DNA of 62,467 nucleotides from a virus: positions 1 through 62,467 of IMG/VR virus record IMGVR_UViG_3300022927_000021; one strand, given 5' to 3'. The notes under the pieces are model-generated. The model was not told the origin of the DNA, made no database searches, and saw only the letters and a program-made list of their open reading frames with translations. Below are positions 40,726 to 50,256 of this stretch, one piece after another (the stretch's first letter is position 1; every line of letters begins with the position of its first letter). Position numbers and translations under genes: made by a program.

Positions 40726-41670
40726 ATGGCAAATCCAGCAAGCAGAAGCGACTTACAAGAATATGCACTGCGCCGTTTAGGTAAGGGTGTCATTGACATT
40801 AATGTGTCAACAGACCAGATTGATGATAGAACTGATGAAGCACTTCAGTTCTTTCAGGAATATCATTTTGACGGTGTAGAAAAGACTTATTTAAAGCATA
40901 AAGTAACCGCCACCACTCTTACTGTGTCTAACAGCGCACAGTTTTCAGCAAATGAAAAATTAACCGGTTCAACTAGCGGCGCAACATCATTTGTTTTTGA
41001 TAAACCTACAGCAACCACAATTCGTGTAAGATATGAACTTGGTGACTATACACCTGCAGAGACAATTACAGGTGCAGTATCAGGCGCAACAGACACAGTT
41101 ACTACAATTGTTGCTGGTGATATGAAGAATGGTTATGTTCCTGTAACTGATGCTATCACCGGAGTGGTTAGAGTATTTCCATTTGGTAATGCATCTTCAT
41201 TAGATATGTTTGATGTTCGTTATCAATTGCGGTTAAATGAAGTTTTTGACTTTGCGTCAACTTCTGTAATATACTATAACATGATACAAAATCATATTTC
41301 ATTATTGAATGAGATGTTGGTTGGACAGCAATCAGTTAGATTTAATAGACATACAGATAGAATTTATGTTGATATGGATTGGGAACAACAAATTCTACCA
41401 GACCAGTATATTATTTTTGAAGCATATAGAATTCTAGACCCAACAACATATAATGATGTTTATAATGATATGTTTCTTAAAAAATATTTAACCGCGCTAA
41501 TTAAATTACAATGGGGTAATAATTTAAGTAAGTTTGCTGGTGTGCAAATGCCCGGAGGCGTTACACTTGATGGTGTTCGTATCATGCAAGAAGCACAAAC
41601 CGAAATCGAAAAGATTGAAGAAGAAATGTCTTTGAGATATGAGTTACCAGTAGACTTTATGACAGGATAA
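40726..41670 (+). CDS. 13: gp13 neck protein
   Basis: 314 aa (T4 309 aa). RSDLQEYALRRLGKGVIDINVSTDQIDDRTDEALQFFQEYHFDGVEKTYLKH, and FDVRYQLRLNEVFDF...YYNMIQNHISLLNEMLVGQQSVRFNRHTDRIYVD are gp13-typical. A beta insertion (about 50-135, with ETITGAVSGA) resembles that in gp8. In T4, gp13/gp14 close the head and hold the neck. Its SD lies in the terminator arm upstream. Confidence 0.9.
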   Translation: MANPASRSDLQEYALRRLGKGVIDINVSTDQIDDRTDEALQFFQEYHFDGVEKTYLKHKVTATTLTVSNSAQFSANEKLTGSTSGATSFVFDKPTATTIRVRYELGDYTPAETITGAVSGATDTVTTIVAGDMKNGYVPVTDAITGVVRVFPFGNASSLDMFDVRYQLRLNEVFDFASTSVIYYNMIQNHISLLNEMLVGQQSVRFNRHTDRIYVDMDWEQQILPDQYIIFEAYRILDPTTYNDVYNDMFLKKYLTALIKLQWGNNLSKFAGVQMPGGVTLDGVRIMQEAQTEIEKIEEEMSLRYELPVDFMTG

Positions 41671-41674
41671 CAAT

Positions 41675-42427
41675 ATGGCACTTAATGCGTATTTCGACCA
41701 AGGCGGCGGATTAGATAGTACAGGTTATTCAACAGAGCAAACTTTAATTGAAAGTCTCTATACAGAGGCGATTAAAATATATGGTTTCGATGTTCACTAT
41801 ATTCCGCGCACACTTGTTAATGAAGATACTATCTTTACAGAAGATGGATTATCAAAATTTACATCGGCACATCCAATTGAAATGTATTTACAGTCTGTGG
41901 ATGGGTTTGAGGGTGAAGGTGACTTCTTATCTAAGTTTGGTGTTGAAATTCGTGACCGTGCTAGTTTTGTTGTTGTTAAGTCGCGATGGACGACAGAGGT
42001 AGATAATAACGCATCTTTGATTGTAGAAGGTCGCCCTAATGAAGGAGACTTGCTATGGTTTCCATTGACAAATAGTTTGTTTGAAATTAAGTTTGTTGAA
42101 CATGAAAATATATTCTATCAGTTAAATCAAATATACACATATAGATTAGATGTAGAACAATTCATTTATAGTAACGAAGCACTTGACACAGGTGTTGCCG
42201 CGATTGACGCAATTGAAACTACATATAGTTCAAATGCATTTGAATATGAATTGAGACTTGAAGATGCATCAGGTTCTATACTACTTGAAGACGGATTTAA
42301 ACTCATTAAAGAAGATTATAACTTAGCAACAATTGTGCCTAGTTCACAAAATTATGATTTTGGATTATCTGCTGATGATATTATTGACTTTAGTGTTTCA
42401 AACCCATTTGGTGAGGTACAAAGATAA
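41675..42427 (+). CDS. 14: gp14 neck protein
   Basis: 250 aa (T4 256 aa). NAYFDQGGGLDSTGYSTEQTLIESLYTEAIKIYGFDVHYIPRTLVNEDTIFTEDGLSKF is diagnostic. Contains LLWFPLTNSLFEIKFVEHEN and a LLEDGFKLIKEDY motif like those of gp7. Ends in the gp15 start (1-nt overlap). Confidence 0.9.
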   Translation: MALNAYFDQGGGLDSTGYSTEQTLIESLYTEAIKIYGFDVHYIPRTLVNEDTIFTEDGLSKFTSAHPIEMYLQSVDGFEGEGDFLSKFGVEIRDRASFVVVKSRWTTEVDNNASLIVEGRPNEGDLLWFPLTNSLFEIKFVEHENIFYQLNQIYTYRLDVEQFIYSNEALDTGVAAIDAIETTYSSNAFEYELRLEDASGSILLEDGFKLIKEDYNLATIVPSSQNYDFGLSADDIIDFSVSNPFGEVQR

Positions 42428-43194
42428 TGTTAGGACAATCACACTTTTATCATGAGACTATTAGACGAACTGTTGTTGCGTTTGGTAGTGTGTTTAATGA
42501 TATACATGTAAGAAGACCGGATTCAAGTGGAACTGCATTACAGTCAATGCGGGTGCCTTTAGCATATGGACCTAAAGCAAAGTTCTTAGCAAGACTGTAT
42601 GAAGACCCAACAGGAAACTCACCTATACAGTTAACTCTTCCTAGAATGGGATTTGAGATTACAGGATTTAACTATGATTCCCAACGTAAGGTTAATAAAT
42701 TAAATGTACTTAAAAAAGTAGACGATTCCGTAACAAATGGATTGAAAAAACAATACTTTTCTGTTCCATATAATATTAATTTTTCACTATTTGTGATGGC
42801 AAAAAATCAAGAAGATGCTTTACAGATTGTTGAGCAAATTATTCCTTTTTTCACACCAGCATTTACATTAACTATTAATGCTGTTCCTGAAATGGGTATT
42901 AAAGATGACTTTCCTTTAATTATGGACTCACTTACATATGAGGATGATTATGAGGGAGATTTTGCTACTCGTAGAAGTATCATATATACTTTATCATTTA
43001 CAACTAAAGTTAATTTTTATGGACCTGTATATGAGCAAGGAGTTATTAAGAAAGTTAAAATTGATAATTATCTTGACGCCCCTACATCAACTCTAGTAAA
43101 TACTAGATATGAAGCAACACCTAACCCAACATCTGCAGAAGCAGATGATGACTTTGGATTTAGTGAAGTGTGGACAGATGATCCACAGACATAG
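42427..43194 (+). CDS. 15: gp15 tail terminator / sheath stabiliser
   Basis: 255 aa (T4 272 aa). FYHETIRRTVVAFGSVFNDIHVRRPDSSG, RVPLAYGPKAKFLARL, LPRMGFEITGFNYDSQRKVNKLN, and PYNINFSLFVMAKNQEDALQIVEQIIPFFTPAFTLTINAV are the gp15 signature. It forms the hexameric gateway at the top of the contractile tail. Confidence 0.92.
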   Translation: MLGQSHFYHETIRRTVVAFGSVFNDIHVRRPDSSGTALQSMRVPLAYGPKAKFLARLYEDPTGNSPIQLTLPRMGFEITGFNYDSQRKVNKLNVLKKVDDSVTNGLKKQYFSVPYNINFSLFVMAKNQEDALQIVEQIIPFFTPAFTLTINAVPEMGIKDDFPLIMDSLTYEDDYEGDFATRRSIIYTLSFTTKVNFYGPVYEQGVIKKVKIDNYLDAPTSTLVNTRYEATPNPTSAEADDDFGFSEVWTDDPQT

Positions 43195-43205
43195 GATTTT
43201 AAATA

Positions 43206-43577
43206 ATGGCAACTAAAACTATTTTAAACACATCTGCAACTAGAGCAACATTCACAGTTTCTGGAGATTTTACAGTTGGAACAGTAGACTTTGACTTAGA
43301 TGTGGACTCTCTAGGTAGAGATGAAACTGCAGTAGACCCAGAGTGTATTATTCTTCAAATTGACTATGATAATAATGTTGGTGACGTTTTGATAGAACGT
43401 GTGACCACCCCAAATACAACTCCAGTTTTTTCATTTAGTGGTCCAGGTGTTGGTTCAATTGTTAACACAGGTCAATTAGGGTTATCCGCAGAACCAGGAA
43501 AAGATATCAGAGTTACGATTGAAGATGGAACAGTAACCATTACGTTGAAAAAAGTAAGCGGATTTACTCAACAGTAG
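43206..43577 (+). CDS. Small beta-rich protein, probably virion
   Basis: 123 aa. ATKTILNTSATRATFTVSGDFTVGTVDFDLDVDSLGRDETAVDPECIILQIDYDNNVGDVLIERVTTPNTTPVFSFSG...VTIEDGTVTITLKKVSGFTQ. The final V.I..G...(I/L).LKK..G(F/Y) segment matches the end of the gene at 51967 (GTCILVLKKLTGYAG), so the two may be distant paralogues. Lies between gp15 and the terminase. Unknown role. Confidence 0.55.
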   Translation: MATKTILNTSATRATFTVSGDFTVGTVDFDLDVDSLGRDETAVDPECIILQIDYDNNVGDVLIERVTTPNTTPVFSFSGPGVGSIVNTGQLGLSAEPGKDIRVTIEDGTVTITLKKVSGFTQQ

Positions 43578-43587
43578 AGATAATAAT

Positions 43588-44034
43588 ATGAATGATAAAG
43601 TGAATACAAAACTAAATGACTTGTTTGATGTTGCCGGAGAAATAATAGAAAGCGATACTAAACACTTACCCTCAACCCATGTCGATGCACCTAGTCTAGA
43701 TTTATCTGATGCCGATGCCGATTATGAGGTGGCGAGACAAAATTTTCACTTACTTATAGAAAAGGGTAATACTGCAATAGAAGGAATTCTACAACTTGCA
43801 AGAGAAGCAGAGAATCCTCGTTCATATGAGGTTGCTGGACAGTTAATTAAAACAGTTAGTGATGTAACTCAAGACTTGATGAGACTTCAAAAAAATATGA
43901 AAGACTTAAAAAAAGTAGATAAAGAAGATGCACCTACAAATGTAACAAACGCATTATTTGTTGGATCAACCGCAGAGTTGCAAAAGTTACTTCAAGGTGA
44001 CACAAAAGATATAAAGGTAATCGACCATGAGTGA
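43588..44034 (+). CDS. 16: gp16 small terminase subunit
   Basis: 148 aa (T4 164 aa). DADYEVARQNFHLLIEKGNTAIEGILQLAREAENPRSYEVAGQLIKTVSDVTQDLMRLQKNMKDLKK aligns with T4 gp16 (DDYGVVRRNMHFQQ...A.NADSPRHMEVFATLM...LHKDMKD), and NALFVGSTAELQKLL with its VFMGSPTELMDEI. Recognises DNA and stimulates gp17. Overlaps the next gene by 8 nt. Confidence 0.92.
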   Translation: MNDKVNTKLNDLFDVAGEIIESDTKHLPSTHVDAPSLDLSDADADYEVARQNFHLLIEKGNTAIEGILQLAREAENPRSYEVAGQLIKTVSDVTQDLMRLQKNMKDLKKVDKEDAPTNVTNALFVGSTAELQKLLQGDTKDIKVIDHE

Positions 44035-44284
44035 TTTCGATTTTGGTTTCACCGCTGTAGATGAAAATGAACTAGAAGCAGTACAACAATTAGCACAGAC
44101 TGCAACATCATCAACAGAAGAGGTAGCAAAACTACAAGCAAAAGTAAAAAAACTGCATGAAGCAGTTGTACCGCTTTTAAATAACTTAAAAGCAAATCCA
44201 GATAAAGATTATATCTATTGGCCAAATCGTACATTAAAGATTGACCAATTTGAAGTTGTATTACAGAAGATTATAAATGAGTGA
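44027..44284 (+). CDS. Small conserved protein between terminase subunits
   Basis: 85 aa, acidic and helical: MSDFDFGFTAVDENELEAVQQLAQTATSSTEEVAKLQAKVKKLHEAVVPLLNNLKANPDKDYIYWPNRTLKIDQFE. The NL...P.KDYIYWPNR motif is one I recall in marine T4-like phages at this location. Overlaps both neighbours by 8 nt, so its translation is tied to terminase synthesis. Function unknown; packaging accessory is likely. Confidence 0.65.
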   Translation: MSDFDFGFTAVDENELEAVQQLAQTATSSTEEVAKLQAKVKKLHEAVVPLLNNLKANPDKDYIYWPNRTLKIDQFEVVLQKIINE

Positions 44285-45902
44285 TAATTATTTAGGTAAT
44301 CCTAATCTTAAAAAAGTAAACGTACAAGAACAGTTTACTAAAGAACAGATTGAAGAGTATATCAAATGTTCTAAAGACCCGGAGTACTTTATTATTAATT
44401 ATATTAAGATTGTTAATCTTGATGAGGGTTTTGTACCATTTGAAATGTATCCATTTCAAAAGAAGATGGTTAAAACATTTCACAAGAACAGATTTTCAAT
44501 TTGTAAGATACCTAGACAGTCAGGTAAATCAACTACAGTGTGTTCATACATTTTGTGGTTTGCATTATTCAATCCTACTGTAAACTGTGCTATTCTCGCG
44601 AACAAAGGCGCACTTGCAAGAGACTTGCTTGCAAAAATTCATATGTCATATGAAGCACTACCTCCTTGGTTACAGTTAGGTGTTAAAGTATGGAACAAAG
44701 GTTCTATTGAATTAGAAAATGGTTCTAAAATTGTAGCATCAGCAACATCATCATCTGCAGTTCGTGGTGGATCATTTAACTTAGTATTCTTGGATGAATT
44801 TGCGTTCGTTCCATTCAATTTAGCAGATGAATTCTTTAAGTCTGTTTATCCTACTATCACTTCTGGTAAAAGCACTAAAGTAATGGTAGTGTCTACACCT
44901 AAAGGCATGAACCAATTTTATAAGATGTGGGTTGATGCTGAAGAAGGTCGAAGTTCTTATGTGCCTATTGAAGTTCAGTGGAATGATATTCCTGGACGAG
45001 GACAAAGATTTAGAGAAGAGACTATTAAGAACACCTCTGAAGAACAGTGGCGTCAAGAGTTTGAGTGTGAGTTTTTAGGTTCATCGAATACACTTATTAA
45101 TCCTAATGCACTAAGAAATCTAGCATATAAGACACCAAATTACAATAAAGAAGGATTAAGCGTCTATGAAGAGGCGCAACCAGAACGTACATATGTTATG
45201 ACTGTTGACGTTTCAAGAGGCGTAGGTTTAGACTACAGCGCGTTTGTAGTGATAGATGTTACAGAGATGCCTTTCAAAGTCGTTTGTAAGTATAAGAGTA
45301 ATGAAATTACTCCTATGATGTATCCCACAATTATTAATAAGATGGGTACACATTATAATAACGCATACATTCTAGTAGAAGTCAACGATATAGGTCAACA
45401 AGTCGCGGATATTCTAAATAATGAAGTAGAATATGAAAACTTACTTTCCACAACATGGAAGGGAAGAGCAGGACAAATAGTAGGTGGAGGATTTGGCACA
45501 CAGAACAATATGGGTGTGCGTACTACAGCGCAATTAAAAAGACTTGGTTGTAGTAATCTAAAATCTCTAGTTGAAGAAGAAAAATTTGTTATACAAGATT
45601 TTGATATAATAAATGAACTATCAACTTTTATCGCTAAGAAAGGTTCTTACGAAGCAGAAGAAGGTAGTCATGACGATTTAGCAATGTGTTTGGTGATGTT
45701 TGCTTGGTTATCCGGACAACCATATTTCAAAGAATTGACCGACAATGATATTCGAATGAAATTGTATCGCGATAAGATGCAAATGTTAGAGGATGAATTA
45801 ACACCTTTTGGTTATATCGCTGATGGAGTGAATGATGTGGAAACATCTTTTGTAGATACTCAAGGCGACAGGTGGGTCATTGTAGACGAAGGTGCATGGT
45901 AG
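44277..45902 (+). CDS. 17: gp17 large terminase (packaging ATPase/nuclease)
   Basis: 541 aa (T4 610 aa). Walker A PRQSGKSTT (about 79-87), Walker B LVFLDEFA (about 169-176) with the catalytic Glu, coupling VVSTPKG. C-terminal RNase H-like nuclease with DVSRGVGLDYSAFVVID and the distant Asp pair SHDDLAMCL. Shorter than T4 mainly at the termini. Confidence 0.96.
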   Translation: MSDNYLGNPNLKKVNVQEQFTKEQIEEYIKCSKDPEYFIINYIKIVNLDEGFVPFEMYPFQKKMVKTFHKNRFSICKIPRQSGKSTTVCSYILWFALFNPTVNCAILANKGALARDLLAKIHMSYEALPPWLQLGVKVWNKGSIELENGSKIVASATSSSAVRGGSFNLVFLDEFAFVPFNLADEFFKSVYPTITSGKSTKVMVVSTPKGMNQFYKMWVDAEEGRSSYVPIEVQWNDIPGRGQRFREETIKNTSEEQWRQEFECEFLGSSNTLINPNALRNLAYKTPNYNKEGLSVYEEAQPERTYVMTVDVSRGVGLDYSAFVVIDVTEMPFKVVCKYKSNEITPMMYPTIINKMGTHYNNAYILVEVNDIGQQVADILNNEVEYENLLSTTWKGRAGQIVGGGFGTQNNMGVRTTAQLKRLGCSNLKSLVEEEKFVIQDFDIINELSTFIAKKGSYEAEEGSHDDLAMCLVMFAWLSGQPYFKELTDNDIRMKLYRDKMQMLEDELTPFGYIADGVNDVETSFVDTQGDRWVIVDEGAW

Positions 45903-45924
45903 CAGTTTCGAAGAAATTAGATAT

Positions 45925-45932
45925 TATAAATA
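45925..45932 (+). promoter_or_regulatory. Late promoter box TATAAATA for gp18
   Basis: Exact box; predicted start about 45938, leader 42 nt, SD cgggag. Confidence 0.6.
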
Positions 45933-45979
45933 TTCATACAATGACTATTGACTTAAAAAATATACGGGAGTAAATAAAA

Positions 45980-47890
45980 ATGGCATTTCAACTTTCACCA
46001 GGCGTTCTAGTACGAGAAATCGACTTGACACAGGTTGTGCCAGCAGTAGCAACCTCTCCAGGTGCCTTTGCGGGTGTATTCCAATGGGGACCTGTAGATG
46101 AAGTAATCAATATTTCTTCAGAGAATGAATTGGTTTCCGTTTTCGGTGAACCAAATGCTGAAACATATACCTACTTCTTTACTGCGGCAAACTTTTTGTC
46201 TTACGGTTCTAACTTACAAGTAGTTAGAGCGGAAACAGGAAATCTAAACGCTACCAGTTCAACTGGTTTTCTAATTAAAAATAGCACACATTATGATAAT
46301 CTAGGTGCATCAGCAATCGCATCTGGAGCAGGTGAGTGGGCGGCGAAGTATCCAGGCACACTTGGTAACTCATTAAGAGTTTCATTGTGTCAGAATGCAG
46401 ACGCTTTTTCAAAAACTGCAATCACAACTGTAACAACATCAAACGCAATTGGTGCAACTACAGTTGATGTTGTATCAGCAACAGACCTCATTATCGGTGA
46501 CTTAGTAGTATTTACTGGTCATAGCACAGAATATGAGATTGTTGGAATTTCAACAAACACACTTACTATCAGAGAAAAGGGAAAGACTACTGGTCTTACC
46601 GCTATTGTTGATGGAACATCGGTACCTGTTAATGTAGAAGCAAGATGGTTCTATCATGCAGATTTTGATGGTCCTCCAGGAACATCAGTACAAGCAACTG
46701 CCAGAGGTGGTTCGGGCGATGAAATTCATATTATCATTGTCGACCAATCAGGAGATATTACAGGTACAGCAAACACAGTACTTGAGAAATTCTCAAATCT
46801 CTCTGTTGCATCAGACGCTAAGAAATCTGATGGAACTGTTAATTACTTTGTAGAGTATATTAATCAATACTCTGCTTACATTTGGTTTGCTGGAAATCAC
46901 AGTGAATTAGATGCAGACGTTGGTGCCGCTACCGGTCTACTTTCAAATGCGTTTACACATACATCTAGAAAACCAGATTATGCATCACTATCAGGTGGTA
47001 CAAATGATAATACACCAACAGACGGTGAATTGCAGACTGCTTATACACACTTTGCAAACGATGAACTCTATGATGTTTCGCTTATTCCAGTTGGACCTGC
47101 ATCAGGTGTAGTTGCTAAGTGGGTCGTAGACAATGTTGCAGAAATTCGTAAGGACTGTATGGTATTCTTATCACCAGAACTTGCTGACGCAACTTCAATT
47201 ACAGCGGCAACCGATATTGTAGACTTTAGAAATGTATCTGCAAATATCAACTCATCATTTGCAGTAATGGACTCTGGATGGAAATATCAATATGACCGTT
47301 ACAGCGATGTATATCGTTACATTCCATTAAACGGCGATGTTGCTGGATGTTGTGTACGCACAGACTTAGTTGCTGATCCATTCTTCTCACCTGCTGGATT
47401 CCAGCGTGGTCAAATTAGAAATGCAGTTCGTTTGGCATACTCACCAAATAAAGCAGATAGAGATACTCTCTATAAGAAGCAAGTTAATCCTGTTGTTTCA
47501 TTCCCTGGACAAGGCGTTGTCTTGTTTGGCGATAAAACAATGTTGACTTCACCTTCAGCATTCGATAGAATTAATGTTCGCAGATTGTTCATTATTCTAG
47601 AAAAAGCAATTGCAACAGCGGCGAAGTTCCAGTTATTTGAATTTAACGATACATTTACTAGAGCAAACTTCAGAAACTTGGTTGAACCATTCTTGCGTGA
47701 TATCCAAGGTCGTAGGGGCATTTACGATTTCAAAGTCGTATGTGATGAAACTAACAATACTCCTGCCGTTATTGATGGTAATGAGTTTAGAGCAGATATC
47801 TTTATTAAACCTGCAAGGTCTATTAACTTTATCACACTAACATTCGTTGCAACAAGAACTGGTATCAGTTTTGAAGAGACTGGCGTTTAA
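45980..47890 (+). CDS. 18: gp18 tail sheath protein
   Basis: 636 aa (T4 659 aa). N-terminus SPGVLVREIDLTQVVPAVATSPGAFAGVFQWGPVDEV; C-terminal FINVRRLFIILEKAI-like segment, ...ATAAKFQLFEFNDTFTRANFRNLVEPFLRDIQGRRGIYDFKVVCDETNNTPAVIDGNEFRADIFIKPARSINFITLTFVATRTG is the highly conserved contractile-sheath core. Between them are variable surface domains. Followed by the tube gene with its own promoter. Confidence 0.96.
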   Translation: MAFQLSPGVLVREIDLTQVVPAVATSPGAFAGVFQWGPVDEVINISSENELVSVFGEPNAETYTYFFTAANFLSYGSNLQVVRAETGNLNATSSTGFLIKNSTHYDNLGASAIASGAGEWAAKYPGTLGNSLRVSLCQNADAFSKTAITTVTTSNAIGATTVDVVSATDLIIGDLVVFTGHSTEYEIVGISTNTLTIREKGKTTGLTAIVDGTSVPVNVEARWFYHADFDGPPGTSVQATARGGSGDEIHIIIVDQSGDITGTANTVLEKFSNLSVASDAKKSDGTVNYFVEYINQYSAYIWFAGNHSELDADVGAATGLLSNAFTHTSRKPDYASLSGGTNDNTPTDGELQTAYTHFANDELYDVSLIPVGPASGVVAKWVVDNVAEIRKDCMVFLSPELADATSITAATDIVDFRNVSANINSSFAVMDSGWKYQYDRYSDVYRYIPLNGDVAGCCVRTDLVADPFFSPAGFQRGQIRNAVRLAYSPNKADRDTLYKKQVNPVVSFPGQGVVLFGDKTMLTSPSAFDRINVRRLFIILEKAIATAAKFQLFEFNDTFTRANFRNLVEPFLRDIQGRRGIYDFKVVCDETNNTPAVIDGNEFRADIFIKPARSINFITLTFVATRTGISFEETGV

Positions 47891-47892
47891 GG

Positions 47893-47900
47893 GATAAATA
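47893..47900 (+). promoter_or_regulatory. Late-type box GATAAATA for gp19
   Basis: One mismatch from consensus; predicted start about 47906, 15-nt leader to ATG 47921 with SD aggag. Confidence 0.45.
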
Positions 47901-47920
47901 GGATAAAATAGGAGCAAACA

Positions 47921-48487
47921 ATGGCAACAATTTCAGACTTCAAATCCCGTATGGTAGGAGGCGGTGCAAGAGCGAACCAATTTAGGATTACTCTTACATT
48001 TCCTGACTATGTAACAGGCGAGGTTGCGGGTGCCGCGGGACGTGATGCAGAATTTCTCTGTCGCGGTGCCGCATTACCTGGATCAACTATCGGCAATACA
48101 CCAGTCAACTATAGGGGTCGTGTAGTAAACTTTGGCGGTGAAAGAACTTTCACTCCATGGACTATTACAGTATATAACGATACTTCTTTTGCAATTCGTG
48201 ACGCATTAGAAATCTGGCAAAATGGTATTAACAACCCAATCACTAATAGAGGTAAAGTTTCACCTTCACAGTATTTGGTTGACCTGCGAGTAGACCATTT
48301 AGACAGAAACGATGCTATTCTAAAGTCATATATAATTAAAGATGCATATCCTACTAATATTGGTGAGATTGCACTTGACTTTGGAACAAACGATGCAATT
48401 GCAGAGTTTACTTGTGAATTTACTTATCAATTCTTTGAAAGTCTTGGTGGTCGTGGTGGTAATACTACCGCAGATACCACTATTTAA
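47921..48487 (+). CDS. 19: gp19 tail tube protein
   Basis: 188 aa (T4 163 aa). FKSRMVGGGARANQFRITLTFPDYV, CRGAALPGSTIGNTPVNYRGRVVNFGGERTFTPWTITVYNDTSFAIRDALEIWQNGINN, AYPTNIGEIALDF are the tube signature. It has tube-fold relatives at 9166 (gp54-like) and 55837 (gp3-like). Confidence 0.94.
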   Translation: MATISDFKSRMVGGGARANQFRITLTFPDYVTGEVAGAAGRDAEFLCRGAALPGSTIGNTPVNYRGRVVNFGGERTFTPWTITVYNDTSFAIRDALEIWQNGINNPITNRGKVSPSQYLVDLRVDHLDRNDAILKSYIIKDAYPTNIGEIALDFGTNDAIAEFTCEFTYQFFESLGGRGGNTTADTTI

Positions 48488-48493
48488 GACTGA

Positions 48494-48501
48494 TATAAGT
48501 A
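48494..48501 (+). promoter_or_regulatory. Late-type box TATAAGTA for gp20
   Basis: One mismatch from consensus; predicted start about 48507, leader 23 nt. The same variant occurs before the PqqA-like gene. Confidence 0.4.
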
Positions 48502-48529
48502 TTGTATAATATGTTAGAGTGGAGATAAA

Positions 48530-50053
48530 ATGGCAGTCAAACTTTTTGGATTTGAGATAGGTCGTCCCGGAGAGGTTCAGAATAATAAGCAGGACATTAT
48601 TCTTCCTTCTCCGGACGATGGTCAATCAACTGTAAGCGGTGGTGCTTATGGTATGTATCTCAATCAGGATTATTCAGCAAAGAATGAAGCGGACCTTATT
48701 AAAAGGTACCGCGAAATTTCTATGTATCCTGAGTGCGAAGCGGCGATTGATGATATTATTAATGAAGCAATTGTATCTGATGAAGAACAGTCTGTTAATA
48801 TTGTATTAGATGATGTTTCTTTATCGGATTCAGTTAAGAAAAAAGTTAGAGAAGAGTTTAAACAAATTCTGAAGATGCTTGACTTTAACAAGCGTTCTCA
48901 TGAGTTGTTTAAGCGTTGGTATGTTGATGGTAGACTTTATTTTCATAAAGTTGTAGATACTAAAAATACAAAAGACGGAATTCAAAAGTTACGAATTATT
49001 GATCCACGCTCAATCAAGTATGTTCGCGAAGTTGAGAAAGATGAAGCAAATGTATCGGAAGATAATATTGCACACATTAAACGTGTAAGAGAATATTTCT
49101 TATATACAGAAGGTTCTGTTATTGGTAATATAGCACAAATCAAAAAGGCGGCGTCAGTCGCTTTAACAAAAGATAGTGTAACATATGTTCCTTCAGGTTT
49201 AACTGATTTAAATAATAATATTGTTTTAGGTTATTTACATAAAGCAATTAAACCTGTTAATCAGTTAAGAATGATGGAAGATGCACTTGTAGTATATCGT
49301 ATTGCAAGGGCACCTGAGCGTAGAGTATTCTATGTAGATGTTGGCAACTTACCTAAGCAAAAGGCGGAACAGTATCTAAAAGACATTATGAATAACTTTA
49401 AAAATAAGTTAGTTTATGATGGAGATACTGGTGAAGTCAAAGATGACCGTAAGTTCATGAACATGTTAGAAGACTTCTGGATGCCACGAAGAGAAGGTGG
49501 AAGAGGAACTGAAATCACAACATTAGGTGGTGGTCAGAACCTCGGTGAGATTGAAGATGTTGAGTATTTTAAGAAGAAGATGTTCTTAGCACTTAACGTA
49601 CCACAGTCTCGTATGCAACCTGAAAGTGGATTTCAGTTAGGTCGAGCAACAGAGATTAATCGCGATGAGTTAAAGTTTACAAAGTTTGTCGGTCGTTTGC
49701 GTAAAAAGTTTAATGAATTGTTTCAAGACTTACTACGCACACAGTTAATACTTAAAAATATTTTAACTGAAGAAGACTGGGAAGTTATTAAAGAAGATAT
49801 TCGTTATAGTTATATCAAAGATAATCAGTTTACAGAACTTAAAAATCAAGAGATATTAAGAGAGCGAATTGCGCTGTTGCGTGATACTACAGAATTTGTT
49901 GGTCAATATTACTCTGCATTATGGGTGCGTAAGAATATTCTGATGCAAACAGACGATGATATTGAACAGATAAATAATCAGATAACAGCGGAGGCAGAAG
50001 TCGCCGCGCAAAACCAAGACGGTGAAGAACCAGATGATGAAGGAGACTTTTAA
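48530..50053 (+). CDS. 20: gp20 portal protein
   Basis: 507 aa (T4 524 aa). KRYREISMYPECEAAIDDIINEAIV, RWYVDGRLYFHKV, RIIDPRSIKYVREVEKD, QLRMMEDALVVYRIARAPERRVFYVDVGNLPKQKAEQYLKDIMNNFKNKLVYD, MLEDFWMPRREGGRGTEITTLGGGQNLGEIEDVEYF are the portal hallmarks. Acidic C-terminus (EEPDDEGDF). Followed directly by the prohead-core gene. Confidence 0.96.
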   Translation: MAVKLFGFEIGRPGEVQNNKQDIILPSPDDGQSTVSGGAYGMYLNQDYSAKNEADLIKRYREISMYPECEAAIDDIINEAIVSDEEQSVNIVLDDVSLSDSVKKKVREEFKQILKMLDFNKRSHELFKRWYVDGRLYFHKVVDTKNTKDGIQKLRIIDPRSIKYVREVEKDEANVSEDNIAHIKRVREYFLYTEGSVIGNIAQIKKAASVALTKDSVTYVPSGLTDLNNNIVLGYLHKAIKPVNQLRMMEDALVVYRIARAPERRVFYVDVGNLPKQKAEQYLKDIMNNFKNKLVYDGDTGEVKDDRKFMNMLEDFWMPRREGGRGTEITTLGGGQNLGEIEDVEYFKKKMFLALNVPQSRMQPESGFQLGRATEINRDELKFTKFVGRLRKKFNELFQDLLRTQLILKNILTEEDWEVIKEDIRYSYIKDNQFTELKNQEILRERIALLRDTTEFVGQYYSALWVRKNILMQTDDDIEQINNQITAEAEVAAQNQDGEEPDDEGDF

Positions 50054-50245
50054 ATGAGTGATAATAAAATTAATTCAATGATTGGCGATATTCGCGATAA
50101 GAATTTAGTAGATGCTGAAGTTAAGTTTCAGTCGGTTATGAATGATAAGGTTGCAATGCAACTTGCTACTGCGAAAGAAACACTTTCGAAGAGTTTATTC
50201 AATGACAACGGACAACTTGATATTGATGCATCGACAGAAAACTAG
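50054..50245 (+). CDS. Small prohead-core-like protein (gp67 position)
   Basis: 63 aa. MSDNKINSMIGDIRDKNLVDAEVKFQSVMNDKVAMQLATAKETLSKSLFND. Helical, and occupies the place of T4 gp67 (the prohead internal protein PIP) directly after the portal. T4 gp67 is 80 aa and highly acidic; this one is less so. Assignment rests on position and size. Confidence 0.6.
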   Translation: MSDNKINSMIGDIRDKNLVDAEVKFQSVMNDKVAMQLATAKETLSKSLFNDNGQLDIDASTEN

Positions 50246-50256
50246 AAGGTAGATAC

